A stretch of DNA of 64,000 nt, taken from positions 62,001 through 126,000 of the forward strand of contig CACJRL010000002.1 of the NCBI GenBank assembly GCA_902595815.1, in the 5' to 3' direction. Shown in pieces: positions 38,992 through 50,140 of the stretch. Under the pieces are notes generated by a model that saw only the letters and a program-made list of their open reading frames with translations, was not told the DNA's origin and did no database searches. How positions within the stretch are numbered: position 1 is the first letter of the stretch; the number at the start of each line of letters is the position of its first letter. The DNA is from an uncultured Pelagibacteraceae bacterium (GTDB taxonomy: Bacteria; Pseudomonadota; Alphaproteobacteria; Pelagibacterales; Pelagibacteraceae). The translations under genes and the position numbers were made by a program.

Positions 38992-40812
38992 ATGTGTGGA
39001 ATAGTTGGAATCACAAGCTCTAAAGAAGTCACTCCCAGAATTATAAGTTCATTAAAAAAACTTGAGTATAGAGGCTACGACTCTGCAGGTTTAGCAACAC
39101 TTTCAAATGGAAACATAAATGAGGTCAAATGTGAGGGTAGAGTAGACGCTTTAGAGAAAAACATTATACAAACTAAAATATCTGGCTCTATTGGTATCGG
39201 ACACGTTAGATGGGCCACACATGGAAAACCTAGTTCAATTAATGCACATCCTCATTCATCAGAAGATGTATCTGTAGTTCACAATGGTATAATTGAGAAT
39301 TCAACTATTCTAAAAAAGGTATTAGAAAATAAAGGCTACAAGTTTAAATCTCAAACAGATACAGAAGTAATAGTTCATTTAGTAACTGATTATCTAAAAA
39401 AAAATAACCTTAAAAATACAATTATAAAAGTTTTAAAAAAATTACACGGTAGTTTTGCACTAGGAATAATATTTAAAGACCAACCAGACTTAATAGTTGG
39501 GGCAAGAAGAGGATCTCCTCTTGCAGTTGGTTATGGTCCTAACGAACATTATCTTGGTTCAGATTCTTACGCATTAAAGTCAATGACTAATAAAATTTCA
39601 TATTTAAATGATGGAGAATTTTGCATATTAAAAAAAGATCAAGTTGAATTTTTTGATGCTGATGGAACTAAAGTAAACAAAAAAATTTTAAATCTTTCTA
39701 AAGATGATCAAAATTATGAAAAAGGAGATTACAAATATTATATGGCCAAAGAAATAGACGAGCAGCCAATCACTTTAAAAAATTGTATTAATGAGTACAT
39801 CGACAAACATAATAAAGACATAAATATTTACAATTTTCCTTGGAAAATAAGTGAAATTTCATCGGTAGTTTTGATTGGATGCGGAACAGCATATCATTCA
39901 TGCCTTGTTGCTAAGTATTGGTTTGAACAAAATACAAGTTTAGATGTCAGTGTTGATATAGCATCTGAGTTTAGATATCGAAAAATAAAATTTAAAAAAG
40001 ATTGTCTTTATGTGTTTGTTTCACAATCAGGAGAAACTGCAGATACATTTGCAGCATTAGATTTGTGCAAAAAAAATAATGTTAAAACTTGTGCAGTAGT
40101 AAATGTTGTTGAAAGCTCAATTGCTAGAGATGCTGATTTAGTTTTGCCTATACATTGTGGTCCAGAAGTTGGTGTTGCATCAACAAAAGCTTTCTTAGGA
40201 CAAATGTTAGTACTTTATTTATTATGCACAAAGCTTTCTTATGAACATAAATCAATTGATAAAAAGGATTATCAAAAGAAGATAAAAGATTTGTTATCTT
40301 TATCTAAATCTGCAAAAAATACATTGAATATTGAAAATAAAATTCAAACACTTGGAAAAGATTTTGCTAATTCTAAAGGATCAATGTTTCTAGGTAGAGG
40401 CTATTCATATCCAATTGCACTTGAAGGCGCTTTAAAACTAAAAGAGCTTGCTTATGTTCATGCTGAAGGTTATCCAGCAGGTGAAATGAAACATGGACCT
40501 CTTGCGCTTATAGAAGAAGGTATGCCAGTAGTTGTAATTGCCCCAAGAGACGAGCATTACAAAAAAACTATTTCGAATATGCAAGAAGTTATATCTAGAG
40601 GCGCAAAAGTTTTACTTATAACAAATAAAAGTACTGATGAAATTTATTCAGAAAATATTTGGGAGCAAATAGAAGTTGATGCCATATCTGATGAACTCAT
40701 TCCTTTTTTGACCACTATACCTTTGCAAAAGTTAGCTTATTACTCTGCATTAGATAAAGGATACGATATAGATAAACCTAGAAACTTAGCTAAATCTGTC
40801 ACTGTTGAATAA
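38992..40812 (+). CDS. glmS: Glutamine-fructose-6-phosphate aminotransferase (isomerizing)
   Basis: MCGIVGI N-terminus, GIGHVRWATHGKPS, DKPRNLAKSVTVE C-terminus. Confidence 0.98.
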   Translation: MCGIVGITSSKEVTPRIISSLKKLEYRGYDSAGLATLSNGNINEVKCEGRVDALEKNIIQTKISGSIGIGHVRWATHGKPSSINAHPHSSEDVSVVHNGIIENSTILKKVLENKGYKFKSQTDTEVIVHLVTDYLKKNNLKNTIIKVLKKLHGSFALGIIFKDQPDLIVGARRGSPLAVGYGPNEHYLGSDSYALKSMTNKISYLNDGEFCILKKDQVEFFDADGTKVNKKILNLSKDDQNYEKGDYKYYMAKEIDEQPITLKNCINEYIDKHNKDINIYNFPWKISEISSVVLIGCGTAYHSCLVAKYWFEQNTSLDVSVDIASEFRYRKIKFKKDCLYVFVSQSGETADTFAALDLCKKNNVKTCAVVNVVESSIARDADLVLPIHCGPEVGVASTKAFLGQMLVLYLLCTKLSYEHKSIDKKDYQKKIKDLLSLSKSAKNTLNIENKIQTLGKDFANSKGSMFLGRGYSYPIALEGALKLKELAYVHAEGYPAGEMKHGPLALIEEGMPVVVIAPRDEHYKKTISNMQEVISRGAKVLLITNKSTDEIYSENIWEQIEVDAISDELIPFLTTIPLQKLAYYSALDKGYDIDKPRNLAKSVTVE

Positions 40813-40846
40813 ATAATAAAGTCTGTTAAAACAATTCTGAGTTGAA

Positions 40847-42226
40847 ATGAAAAATTGGAAAATAAATAGCTGGAGAAAATACCCCGTCAAACATATTCCT
40901 CAATATGAAGATGAAAAGGAATTAGAGATGGTTTTAAATAAATTGAAAACCTTTCCTCCATTAGTTTTTGCAGGTGAAACAAGACATTTGAAAGATCAGT
41001 TGGCAATGGTCAATGATGGAAAAGCATTTCTATTACAAGGCGGTGATTGTGCGGAAAGTTTTGCAGAATTTCACCCTGACAATATAAGAGATACTTTTAA
41101 GGTTATTCTTCAAATGGCATTGGTAATGACATACTCAGCATCTTTACCAATTGTAAAACTTGGAAGAATTGCTGGACAATTTTCAAAACCAAGAAGCGCA
41201 CCAACTGAAAAACAAGGTGATAAAGAATTACCAAGTTATTTGGGAGACAATATAAATGCAATAGATTTTAATGAAAAAGCTAGAAGACCTGATCCAAAAA
41301 GAATGTTTAAGGCTTATTCACAATCTGCTTCAACTTTAAACCTTTTAAGAGCATTTTCAAAAGGTGGTTTTGCTGATCTAAACAAGGTTCATTTATGGAA
41401 TTTAGACTATATTAAGAAAAGTCCGCAAGCTAAGAAATTTAAAGAATTAGAAGATAAAATAGCAGATGCATTAGCTTTTATGGATGCTTGTGGAATTACA
41501 TCAGATTTTAATAATAGATTGTATACTGTTAACTTTTGGACTTCTCATGAAGCTTTACACTTACCTTTCGAGGAAAGTATGACAAGAGTAGACTCAACTA
41601 CAGGAGAATATCACGATACTTCAGCTCACTTTGTTTGGATAGGGGATAGAACAAGACAATTAGATGGTGGACATGTAGAGTTTTGTAAAGGAATAGAAAA
41701 TCCAATTGGCATCAAGTGTGGTCCTACATCAAAACCTGATGAGATTGCAAAAATATGTGAGGTTATAAATCCTAAAAATGAAAAAGGAAAAATAACTTTA
41801 ATTTCAAGATTTGGTCATCAAAACGTTGAAAAATTTTTACCAAAATTAATTAGAGGAATTAAAAAGGAGGGTTTAAATGTTGTTTGGTCATGTGATCCAA
41901 TGCATGGTAATACAATTAAATCAACTACTGGTTTTAAAACGAGACCATTTAATGATGTTGTAAGCGAAGTTAAAAATGTATTTGCAGTTCATCAAGCAGA
42001 AGGTTCTTATGCAGGAGGTCTTCATGTTGAAATGACAGGACAAGATGTGACAGAGTGTACTGGTGGAGCAAAAAAAATATCAGATGCAGATTTATCAAGT
42101 AGATATCATACGCACTGCGATCCAAGATTGAACTCTGATCAAGCTATAGAATTAGCGTTTTTAATTTCAGATGAGATAAAAAAGAATAGTTTGTATTCTA
42201 AATCTGCAATTAAAGCGGCATCTTAA
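40847..42226 (+). CDS. Class II 3-deoxy-7-phosphoheptulonate synthase
   Basis: FLLQGGDCAESF, GRIAGQFSKPRS, SCDPMHGNT, GGLHVEMTGQDVTECTGG. Confidence 0.97.
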   Translation: MKNWKINSWRKYPVKHIPQYEDEKELEMVLNKLKTFPPLVFAGETRHLKDQLAMVNDGKAFLLQGGDCAESFAEFHPDNIRDTFKVILQMALVMTYSASLPIVKLGRIAGQFSKPRSAPTEKQGDKELPSYLGDNINAIDFNEKARRPDPKRMFKAYSQSASTLNLLRAFSKGGFADLNKVHLWNLDYIKKSPQAKKFKELEDKIADALAFMDACGITSDFNNRLYTVNFWTSHEALHLPFEESMTRVDSTTGEYHDTSAHFVWIGDRTRQLDGGHVEFCKGIENPIGIKCGPTSKPDEIAKICEVINPKNEKGKITLISRFGHQNVEKFLPKLIRGIKKEGLNVVWSCDPMHGNTIKSTTGFKTRPFNDVVSEVKNVFAVHQAEGSYAGGLHVEMTGQDVTECTGGAKKISDADLSSRYHTHCDPRLNSDQAIELAFLISDEIKKNSLYSKSAIKAAS

Positions 42227-42263
42227 CAGTTTAAAAATAAATTTTTTTTCTTATATTTAAATT

Positions 42264-43001
42264 ATGACACCCAAAGATAAAGTGAATCACATTAAAAATT
42301 GGATTGCGGATTATGTGAATTCTATGCCAAAAAAAGCTCAATCTTTAGTGATCGGTATTTCTGGTGGAATAGACTCTTCTGTCTCAAGTACATTAAGTGC
42401 AATGACAGGTTTAAAAACAATTGTTTTATCAATGCCTATTAAACAAAAATCGGCACAACATGATTTAAGTTTGGCACATCAAGAATGGTTAAAGAAGAAT
42501 TTTAACAATGTAGAGGGTCACACATTAGAGTTAGATAGTTTATTCAAAACATTTGAAGGAACACTAAACAATTTTGGTAGTGAACATGGAATGGCAAACT
42601 CTAGAGCAAGATTAAGAATGACAACGCTTTATCAAGTAGCTGCTGCAAACAATGGAATTGTTGTTGGAACAGGAAATAAAGTTGAAGATTTTGGAGTTGG
42701 TTTTTATACAAAATATGGTGATGGTGGAGTAGATATTTCTCCAATAGCAGATTGTAATAAAACTGAGGTATGGGAACTTGGTAAAGAACTTGGAATTTTA
42801 AAAGAGATTATTGATGCTCCTCCTACAGATGGTTTATGGGATGATGGTCGTACGGATGAGGGACAGCTTGGTTTGTCATATAAAGAATTAGAAGAAGCGA
42901 TGGATAATGAAAATTCGGTAAATAGAGATAAATATAATTCAATTCGAAGTGCAAATTTGCATAAAATGGAACCTATTCCTGTATGCAAAATTCCTAATTA
43001 A
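42264..43001 (+). CDS. nadE: NH3-dependent NAD synthetase
   Basis: VIGISGGIDSSVSS, GTGNKVEDFGVGFYTKYGDGGVDISPIADCNKTEV. Confidence 0.95.
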   Translation: MTPKDKVNHIKNWIADYVNSMPKKAQSLVIGISGGIDSSVSSTLSAMTGLKTIVLSMPIKQKSAQHDLSLAHQEWLKKNFNNVEGHTLELDSLFKTFEGTLNNFGSEHGMANSRARLRMTTLYQVAAANNGIVVGTGNKVEDFGVGFYTKYGDGGVDISPIADCNKTEVWELGKELGILKEIIDAPPTDGLWDDGRTDEGQLGLSYKELEEAMDNENSVNRDKYNSIRSANLHKMEPIPVCKIPN

Positions 43002-43046
43002 TCAAATAGATTCACAAATCTATAATTTAAGTATATTCCTAGTTGT

Positions 43047-44408
43047 ATGGCTAAAGATATATTTTTAACTAATAGTCTAGGTGGTAAGAAAGAAAAATTT
43101 ACACCCAAAAATGAAAAATCTATAGGCATGTATGTTTGTGGTCCTACTGTTTATGATGATCCACATATTGGAAATGCTAGACCATTAGTTGTTTTTGATA
43201 TTCTTTATAAAATTTTAAAAAATAGATATGGATCAAAATCTGTAAAATATATTAGAAACATAACAGACATAGATGACAAAATAATCAAAGCATCTAATGA
43301 TCAAAATATTTCTATAAACGACTTAACTTCAAAAATTACTGATAATTTTCATAAGGATTGTAATTACTTAAAATGTGAAACACCAAATAGCGAACCAAAG
43401 GCAACAGAAAATATAAAACAAATGATTGAAATGATCACAGAACTAGAGAAAAAAGGGTTTGCATATTCAAAGGATAGGCATGTTTATTTTGAAGTTAAAA
43501 AATTTAGTGATTATGGAAAACTATCTAATAAAAAGTTAGATGAATTAATAGCTGGTTCACGAGTAGAGGTTTCAGAAATAAAAAAAAATCCTGAAGATTT
43601 TGTATTATGGAAACCATCAACAGATAAGGAGCCTTCATGGGAATCTCCTTGGGGCAAAGGTAGACCAGGTTGGCACTTAGAATGTTCGGTTATGTCTAAA
43701 AGATATTTGGGTGAAGAATTTGATATTCATGGGGGTGGTAGAGACTTGATTTTTCCTCATCATGAAAACGAGATTGCTCAATCAAGATGTGCAAATGAAA
43801 CAAATTCGTTTGCAAATTATTGGGTTCATAACGGATTTATAACCCTTTCTAATGAAAAAATGGCAAAATCTCAGGGAAACATATTAAAAATAAAAGATTT
43901 TAAAAAAAAATATAATGGCCAAGTTTTAAGATTAGCATTAATTAGCGCTCACTATAGACAAGGATTAGATTGGAATGAAAAACTAATATCAGAGTGTGAA
44001 AAGACTTTAAGCAAATGGTATTCAGCCTATTCTGATGTGCATAAAAATACAATATTACCAGATGAATTATTAGATCCTTTATATGACGATTTAAACACTC
44101 CAGGCTATATTGCTAATTTACATTCTTTATATAGTAAAGCTTCAAATGGAACGAACGAGGATAAAGCAACTTTTGTAAAAGCTTGTAATTTTATTGGTCT
44201 ATTAACTGATAATTTAGAAGAGTGGCTACAAACAAAAAAAAATACAATTTCTCTTTCAGAGGATGAAATTAATTCAAAAATAGTTGAGAGAAATAAAGCA
44301 AGAGATGAAAAAAATTATGAATTAGCTGACAAAATAAGGAAAGATCTTTTAGACAAGGGTATTTTAATTGAAGATAAAGATGGTACAACCACCTGGAAAT
44401 TAAAATGA
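43047..44408 (+). CDS. cysS: Cysteinyl-tRNA synthetase
   Basis: MYVCGPTVYDDPHIGNARP, GWHLECSVMS, HGGGRDLIFPHHENEIAQS, KMAKSQGN. Confidence 0.98.
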   Translation: MAKDIFLTNSLGGKKEKFTPKNEKSIGMYVCGPTVYDDPHIGNARPLVVFDILYKILKNRYGSKSVKYIRNITDIDDKIIKASNDQNISINDLTSKITDNFHKDCNYLKCETPNSEPKATENIKQMIEMITELEKKGFAYSKDRHVYFEVKKFSDYGKLSNKKLDELIAGSRVEVSEIKKNPEDFVLWKPSTDKEPSWESPWGKGRPGWHLECSVMSKRYLGEEFDIHGGGRDLIFPHHENEIAQSRCANETNSFANYWVHNGFITLSNEKMAKSQGNILKIKDFKKKYNGQVLRLALISAHYRQGLDWNEKLISECEKTLSKWYSAYSDVHKNTILPDELLDPLYDDLNTPGYIANLHSLYSKASNGTNEDKATFVKACNFIGLLTDNLEEWLQTKKNTISLSEDEINSKIVERNKARDEKNYELADKIRKDLLDKGILIEDKDGTTTWKLK

Positions 44409-46006
44409 GTAGAGAAAAAATCTATATATTTGATACTACACTTAGGGATGGGGCACAAACTCAAGGAGTAGATTTTTCATTAAATGAAAAAGAAAAAATT
44501 GCTAAATCTTTGGATAATTTGGGAGTTGATTATATAGAAGGTGGTTGGCCAGGAGCAAATCCAACTGATACTGAATTTTTTAACAAAGATCAGAATTTTA
44601 AAAATGCAAACCTTACTGCTTTTGGTATGACTAAAAAATCAGAACATAGCGCAAAAAACGACCCTATGTTGTCATCTTTGATTAATTCAAAGAGTTCATC
44701 AGTTTGTTTATTTGGTAAAAGTTGGGATTTTCATGTTGATGTTGCCTTAGGTATTTCTAATGATCAAAATTTAGAAAATATAACTGAGAGTGCAAAGCAT
44801 ATAGTTAATTCAGGTAAAGAATTTATGTTTGATGCTGAACATTTTTTTGATGGTTATAAATCAAATCCTGAATATGCAATATCATGTTTAAAAGCTGCAT
44901 ATGATAACGGTGCAAGATGGATTGTTTTATGTGATACTAATGGAGGGACATTACCTCACGAAGTTTCTAAAATCGTTGAGGAAGTAACAAAACATATACC
45001 TGGAAAAAACCTTGGAATTCATGCCCATAACGATACAGAAAATGCAGTTGCTAATAGTCTAGTAGCTGTGCAAGCAGGAGTTAGACAGGTTCAGGGTACA
45101 ATAAATGGACTTGGAGAAAGATGTGGTAATGCAAATTTAATGTCTTTGATCCCAACTTTTTTTTTAAAAAAAGATTTTTCAGACAAATATGAAATTAATA
45201 TTAAACCTGAAAACATTAAAAACTTAACTCAATGTTCAAGATTATTAGATGAAATATTGAATAGAAAACCTAACAAACATTTACCTTATGTGGGCGCTTC
45301 TGCATTTTCACACAAAGGTGGAATGCATGTATCAGCTGTCCAAAAAGATCCAAAAACTTATGAACATATTAATCCTGATGAAGTAGGTAATGCAAGGAAT
45401 ATTGTTGTTTCTGATCAATCAGGTCAATCTAATATAATGTCTAGATTAAATGCAATTGGCATTAATATTAAAAAAGACGATCCAAAAATTAAAAAACTTC
45501 TTCATGAAGTAAAAGATAGAGAGTTCATAGGATATAGTTACGATGGTGCTGATGCATCTTTTGAGCTTTTAGCTAGAAGATTGATGGGTGAAATACCAAG
45601 ATATATTTCAATTAATGAATATGATGTTTCTGTTAAGAAAGATTCTACTGGTGAAGTAATATCATTTGCAAAAGCAAAACTTGAGGTGGATGGTCATGAA
45701 ATATTATGTGAAGGCGAGGGTAACGGACCTGTTAATGCTTTAGATAATGCAATTAGAAAAAATGTAAATAAACTTGAAAAGTATTCAGAATACTTAAAAG
45801 ATCTAAAATTAGTTGATTATAAAGTTAGAATTTTAAATACAGGAACTGGAGCTGTTACTAGAGTTTCAATAGAAAGTGCAGACTCAAAACATGGTAATTG
45901 GTTTACTATAGGAGTTTCTCCAAATATTATTGATGCATCTTTTAAAGCTCTAATTGATAGTTTAGACTACAAGCTATTTAAGGATAATGCTCCTGCAAGT
46001 ACTTGA
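44405..46006 (+). CDS. cimA: Citramalate synthase
   Basis: IYIFDTTLRDGAQTQGVDFSLNEK, GIHAHNDTENAVANSL, SAFSHKGGMHVSAV. Confidence 0.94.
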   Translation: MSREKIYIFDTTLRDGAQTQGVDFSLNEKEKIAKSLDNLGVDYIEGGWPGANPTDTEFFNKDQNFKNANLTAFGMTKKSEHSAKNDPMLSSLINSKSSSVCLFGKSWDFHVDVALGISNDQNLENITESAKHIVNSGKEFMFDAEHFFDGYKSNPEYAISCLKAAYDNGARWIVLCDTNGGTLPHEVSKIVEEVTKHIPGKNLGIHAHNDTENAVANSLVAVQAGVRQVQGTINGLGERCGNANLMSLIPTFFLKKDFSDKYEINIKPENIKNLTQCSRLLDEILNRKPNKHLPYVGASAFSHKGGMHVSAVQKDPKTYEHINPDEVGNARNIVVSDQSGQSNIMSRLNAIGINIKKDDPKIKKLLHEVKDREFIGYSYDGADASFELLARRLMGEIPRYISINEYDVSVKKDSTGEVISFAKAKLEVDGHEILCEGEGNGPVNALDNAIRKNVNKLEKYSEYLKDLKLVDYKVRILNTGTGAVTRVSIESADSKHGNWFTIGVSPNIIDASFKALIDSLDYKLFKDNAPAST

Positions 46007-46725
46007 TGTCATTTAAGAATATAACTTTCATTTTACACAAACCTCAATTGTCAGAAAATATAGGAGCCTGTGCTAGAGCTTTAAAAAACTTTAATTTTAA
46101 TAACCTATCAATTATTAATCCAAAACCCTCATTTCCAAATGATAAAATTATTGCAACATCTGTAGGGGCAAAGGATATTATTAATAAAGCAAAAGTATAT
46201 GAAAATTTAGAAACATCATTAAGTAATTTGGATATATTAGTTGCAACATCTGCAAGATTTAGAAATAAAAATATTAAACATATATCAATAACTGATCTAA
46301 ATAAGATTAATTACAAAAAAAAGGTTGGTTTTCTTTTTGGATCAGAAGCATCAGGGTTATCAAATAATGAAGTCAGTTACGCTGATTATACTTTACAAAT
46401 TCCAAGTAATAAGAATTTTAGATCTTTAAATTTGTCTCATAGTCTAATTATAGTAGCTCAAATAGTAAGTGGCCTAATTTCAAATAAAAAGTTTACTTTT
46501 GAAAAGTCAAAAAAAATTAAAAGTGCAAATAAGAATGACATTCAAAGAATGTTGAATTTATGCATTAATAATTTAGAAAATAAGAATTTTTTTCATCCAC
46601 CTGAAAAAAAACCGATCATGATGGAAAATTTAAGAAATATTTTCTATAAACTTAATCTTTCAGAAAAAGAAACTCGTATTTTATCGAGTGTATTTGCTGG
46701 TTTAAGTAAGGAAAAGGTTGATTGA
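46006..46725 (+). CDS. trmJ: TrmJ-like tRNA/rRNA 2'-O-methyltransferase (SPOUT)
   Basis: LSENIGACARALKNF, GFLFGSEASGLSNNE, RSLNLSHSLIIVAQ. Start set at ATG 46006, overlapping the cimA TGA. Confidence 0.9.
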   Translation: MSFKNITFILHKPQLSENIGACARALKNFNFNNLSIINPKPSFPNDKIIATSVGAKDIINKAKVYENLETSLSNLDILVATSARFRNKNIKHISITDLNKINYKKKVGFLFGSEASGLSNNEVSYADYTLQIPSNKNFRSLNLSHSLIIVAQIVSGLISNKKFTFEKSKKIKSANKNDIQRMLNLCINNLENKNFFHPPEKKPIMMENLRNIFYKLNLSEKETRILSSVFAGLSKEKVD

Positions 46726-46749
46726 CAAAACATAACTTAGGCTTATAAG
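46722..46749 (+). promoter_or_regulatory. Sigma70-type promoter candidate for rpsD
   Basis: TTGACA (46722-46727), 16-bp spacer, TATAAG (46744-46749). The -35 overlaps the trmJ stop. Confidence 0.5.
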
Positions 46750-46760
46750 ACCTCATACTA

Positions 46761-47378
46761 ATGACAAAAAGATTAAACTCTAAACATAAAGTAGATAGAA
46801 GATTAAAAGTGAACTTGTGGGGGAGACCCAAAAGTCCCTTTAATACAAGAGCTTATCCTCCAGGACAACATGGACAAACAAAAGCCGGAAAACCTTCAGA
46901 TTATGGAATTCAACTTCAGGCAAAACAAAAATTGAAGTCTTATTATGGAAACATGAATGAAAGACAGTTTAGAAATGTTTATAAGAAAGCGATCATGAAA
47001 AAAGGCGATACAGCTGAAAATTTAATTGGATTATTAGAGAGAAGACTAGATGCTGTAATTTATAGATCAAAGTTATCAAACACTATTTTTTCATCAAGAC
47101 AATTAATTAATCATGGTCATGTTAAAGTTAATGGAAAAAAAGTTAATATAGCAAGTTACCAGGTTAAAGAAGAAGATACGATTGAAATTAGAGATAAATC
47201 TAAACAACTTGCTTTAATTGATATTGCTCTTGCCAACAAAGAAAGAGAAGTTCCAGAATATCTACAATTAGATGAAAAGAATAAAAAAGTTAAGTTTGTT
47301 AGAGTTCCATCTTTCGAAGAAGTTCCTTACCCAGTTGTGATGGAGCCAAATTTAGTAATTGAATATTACTCTAGATAA
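46761..47378 (+). CDS. rpsD: 30S ribosomal protein S4
   Basis: [54 protein letters not shown] (S4 domain). Confidence 0.98.
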   Translation: MTKRLNSKHKVDRRLKVNLWGRPKSPFNTRAYPPGQHGQTKAGKPSDYGIQLQAKQKLKSYYGNMNERQFRNVYKKAIMKKGDTAENLIGLLERRLDAVIYRSKLSNTIFSSRQLINHGHVKVNGKKVNIASYQVKEEDTIEIRDKSKQLALIDIALANKEREVPEYLQLDEKNKKVKFVRVPSFEEVPYPVVMEPNLVIEYYSR

Positions 47379-47717
47379 TTAATTTTTAGCCTTAAAGTTT
47401 ATTCCTTTAGACTCAAAAAGTTTAGCGAGTTCTCCACTCTCATACATTTCTTTTACGATATCACATCCACCTATAAACTCATTTTTAACATATAGTTGAG
47501 GAATGGTTGGCCAATCACTAAATACTTTTATACCTTCTCTTAGCTTTTGATCTGCTAAAACATTTACACCTTTAAAATTTACTTCAAGAACTTTTAAAAT
47601 GTTTGATGTTGCCATTGAAAATCCACACTGAGGTGCATCAGGTGTACCTTTCATAAAAAGACATACATCGTTATTTTCAATTTCACTTTTTATTAAATCA
47701 TTTGTTTCTTGTTCCAT
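47379..47717 (-). CDS. grxD: Monothiol glutaredoxin
   Basis: VCLFMKGTPDAPQCGFS, WPTIPQLYVKNEFIGGCDIVKEMYESGEL. Confidence 0.96.
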   Translation of the reverse strand: MEQETNDLIKSEIENNDVCLFMKGTPDAPQCGFSMATSNILKVLEVNFKGVNVLADQKLREGIKVFSDWPTIPQLYVKNEFIGGCDIVKEMYESGELAKLFESKGINFKAKN

Positions 47718-47948
47718 TTAAATTTCCTTTGTTTTAATTGCTAAAGCGTGAAGCTCATTTCCCATTTTACCTTTTAAAGAATTATATACCATTTTGTGTT
47801 GTTCTATTTTACTCTTACCTGAAAATTCAGATGATGTCACTGTAGCAGAATAGTGATTTCCATCACCCGCTAAATCTTGAATTTCAACTTTTGCGTCAGG
47901 TAATCCTTCCTTAATTAAACTCTCAATTTCTTTTAAATCCATTGCCAT
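47718..47948 (-). CDS. BolA family protein
   Basis: LPDAKVEIQDLAGDGNHYSATVTSSEFSGKSKIEQHKMVYNSLKGKMG. Confidence 0.95.
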   Translation of the reverse strand: MAMDLKEIESLIKEGLPDAKVEIQDLAGDGNHYSATVTSSEFSGKSKIEQHKMVYNSLKGKMGNELHALAIKTKEI

Positions 47949-50140
47949 TAGCTATCCATATACTTCTTTAACCAATATTTATGCGCATCTGCCAATTCTT
48001 CAATAGGCAAATTGATATCATCTTTATATTCGATGGATTGTCCATTAACTGTCCCTAATTCATCGAAATGTACAGAATATTTGTTTAAAATATCATTTAC
48101 TTTCTTCAAACTAGCTTTAGGTATTTCGATAATATAACGAGCCTGATCTTCACCAAAAAAATATTCATATTTATTTGTTAAACCCTTAAGGGTATTAATT
48201 GTTATTCCTTTTTTTCCTTTAATACACATTTTTGATACTGCTGTTAAAATTCCACCTAATGATACATCATGGCAACTCACAATAAGATTTTTTCTAGATA
48301 AATCTAATACAGTTTCACCAATGTTTTTTTCATTAAATAAATTAACAGTTGGTGGTGGACCTTTTTTTTCATTTAAAAGCTGTCTTGCAAAAATACTTTG
48401 ATCTAAATGTCCATCGGTTTTACCAATTACGTAAACTAAGTTTCCTTCAGTTTTAAAATCCATAGTAAGCATTTGTTGATAATCAGAGATTAGTCCAACA
48501 CCTCCAATTGTCGGTGTAGGTTTGATACCTTTATCTTTTGTTTCATTATAAAATGAAACATTTCCAGATACGACTGGAAAATCTAGATACTTGCTTGCTT
48601 CGGTAATTCCTTCAACACATTCTACAAATTCACCCATATTTTTCTCTTTTTCTGGGTTTCCGAAGTTTAAACAATTCGTAATAGCAATAGGTTTAGCTCC
48701 TACTGAAATAAGATTTCTATAGCTCTCACAAACTATTTGTTTTCCTCCAGTTAATGGATGCGAGAAACAATATAATGCAGAAGAATCTACTGATGCTGCT
48801 ACCGCTTTATTGGTCCCGTGAACTCTAACAACACCAGCATCACCTCCAGGTTTTTGAATTGTATCACCCATTACTGTGTGGTCGTATTGATCCCATATCC
48901 ATTTTTTATCTGAAATATTTGAATTGCTTAAAATCTTCTTCAAGCAATCTGATAATTTTAAAGACTTAAATTCATCTTTATCAAATTTTAATTTTTGTGG
49001 TAATTTAGTTTTTTTCCAAGGACGATCATAAATTGGAGCGTTTTCAGCAAGAAGATCAATTGGAATTTCGGCAACTTTTTTATTATCAAATATTAATTCT
49101 ATTTTTTTTGAGTCTGTAGTTTTTCCTATAACTGCAAAATCTAGGTTCCATTTATCAAATATTTTCTTCGCATGTTCTTCTTTTCCTTTTTCAAGAACTA
49201 TTAGCATTCTCTCTTGACTTTCAGACAACATAATTTCATATGGTGTCATTTTTTCTTCTCTACAAGGGACCTCGCTAAGGTTTAATTCAATCCCGAGATT
49301 TCCTTTTGAGGCCATTTCAACACTAGAAGAAGTTAATCCTGCTGCGCCCATATCTTGAATTGCAATAATTGAATTATCAGCCATTAATTCTAGGCATGCT
49401 TCTAATAGTAATTTTTCAGTAAATGGGTCTCCGACTTGAACTGTTGGTTTTTTTTCTTCAATTTTGTCATCGAAAGTTGCTGAAGCCATACTGGCACCAT
49501 GAATTCCATCTCTTCCAGTTTTTGAACCGACATATATTACTGGTTTATCTAAACCAGCTGCTTTTGAGTAAAAAATCTTATTTTTATTCACTAAACCAAG
49601 TGTCATGGCATTTACTAAAATATTTCCATTGTAAGACTCATCAAAAGTAGTTTGTCCTGCAATCGTTGGAACTCCAATACAATTTCCATATCCACCTATA
49701 CCCTTAACAACTCCTCTTAATAAGTTTCTTGTTTTTTTATGTTGGGGTGAACCAAAATGAATTGAATTTAGATTTGCTATTGGTCTTGCTCCCATTGTAA
49801 ATACATCCCTCATAATTCCACCAACACCAGTCGCAGCTCCTTGATAAGGCTCAATAAACGAAGGGTGGTTGTGGCTTTCAATTTTAAATACAATCGCATC
49901 GTCATCTCCAATATCAATGACACCCGCATTTTCTCCAGGTCCTTGAATGACTTGTTTTCCTTTGGTGTGCATTTTTTTTAAATGTTTTCTAGAAGACTTA
50001 TAGGAGCAATGTTCGTTCCACATTGCAGAAAATATCGCAAGCTCAGTTAAATTAGGTGTTCTCTTAAGAAGTTCACATATTTTAGAAAATTCTTCTTTTT
50101 TTAATCCGTGGTCTATTGCAACTTCTTCTGTGACTTCCAT
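47948..50140 (-). CDS. purL: Phosphoribosylformylglycinamidine synthase subunit PurL
   Basis: [52 protein letters not shown]. Confidence 0.98.
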   Translation of the reverse strand: MEVTEEVAIDHGLKKEEFSKICELLKRTPNLTELAIFSAMWNEHCSYKSSRKHLKKMHTKGKQVIQGPGENAGVIDIGDDDAIVFKIESHNHPSFIEPYQGAATGVGGIMRDVFTMGARPIANLNSIHFGSPQHKKTRNLLRGVVKGIGGYGNCIGVPTIAGQTTFDESYNGNILVNAMTLGLVNKNKIFYSKAAGLDKPVIYVGSKTGRDGIHGASMASATFDDKIEEKKPTVQVGDPFTEKLLLEACLELMADNSIIAIQDMGAAGLTSSSVEMASKGNLGIELNLSEVPCREEKMTPYEIMLSESQERMLIVLEKGKEEHAKKIFDKWNLDFAVIGKTTDSKKIELIFDNKKVAEIPIDLLAENAPIYDRPWKKTKLPQKLKFDKDEFKSLKLSDCLKKILSNSNISDKKWIWDQYDHTVMGDTIQKPGGDAGVVRVHGTNKAVAASVDSSALYCFSHPLTGGKQIVCESYRNLISVGAKPIAITNCLNFGNPEKEKNMGEFVECVEGITEASKYLDFPVVSGNVSFYNETKDKGIKPTPTIGGVGLISDYQQMLTMDFKTEGNLVYVIGKTDGHLDQSIFARQLLNEKKGPPPTVNLFNEKNIGETVLDLSRKNLIVSCHDVSLGGILTAVSKMCIKGKKGITINTLKGLTNKYEYFFGEDQARYIIEIPKASLKKVNDILNKYSVHFDELGTVNGQSIEYKDDINLPIEELADAHKYWLKKYMDS

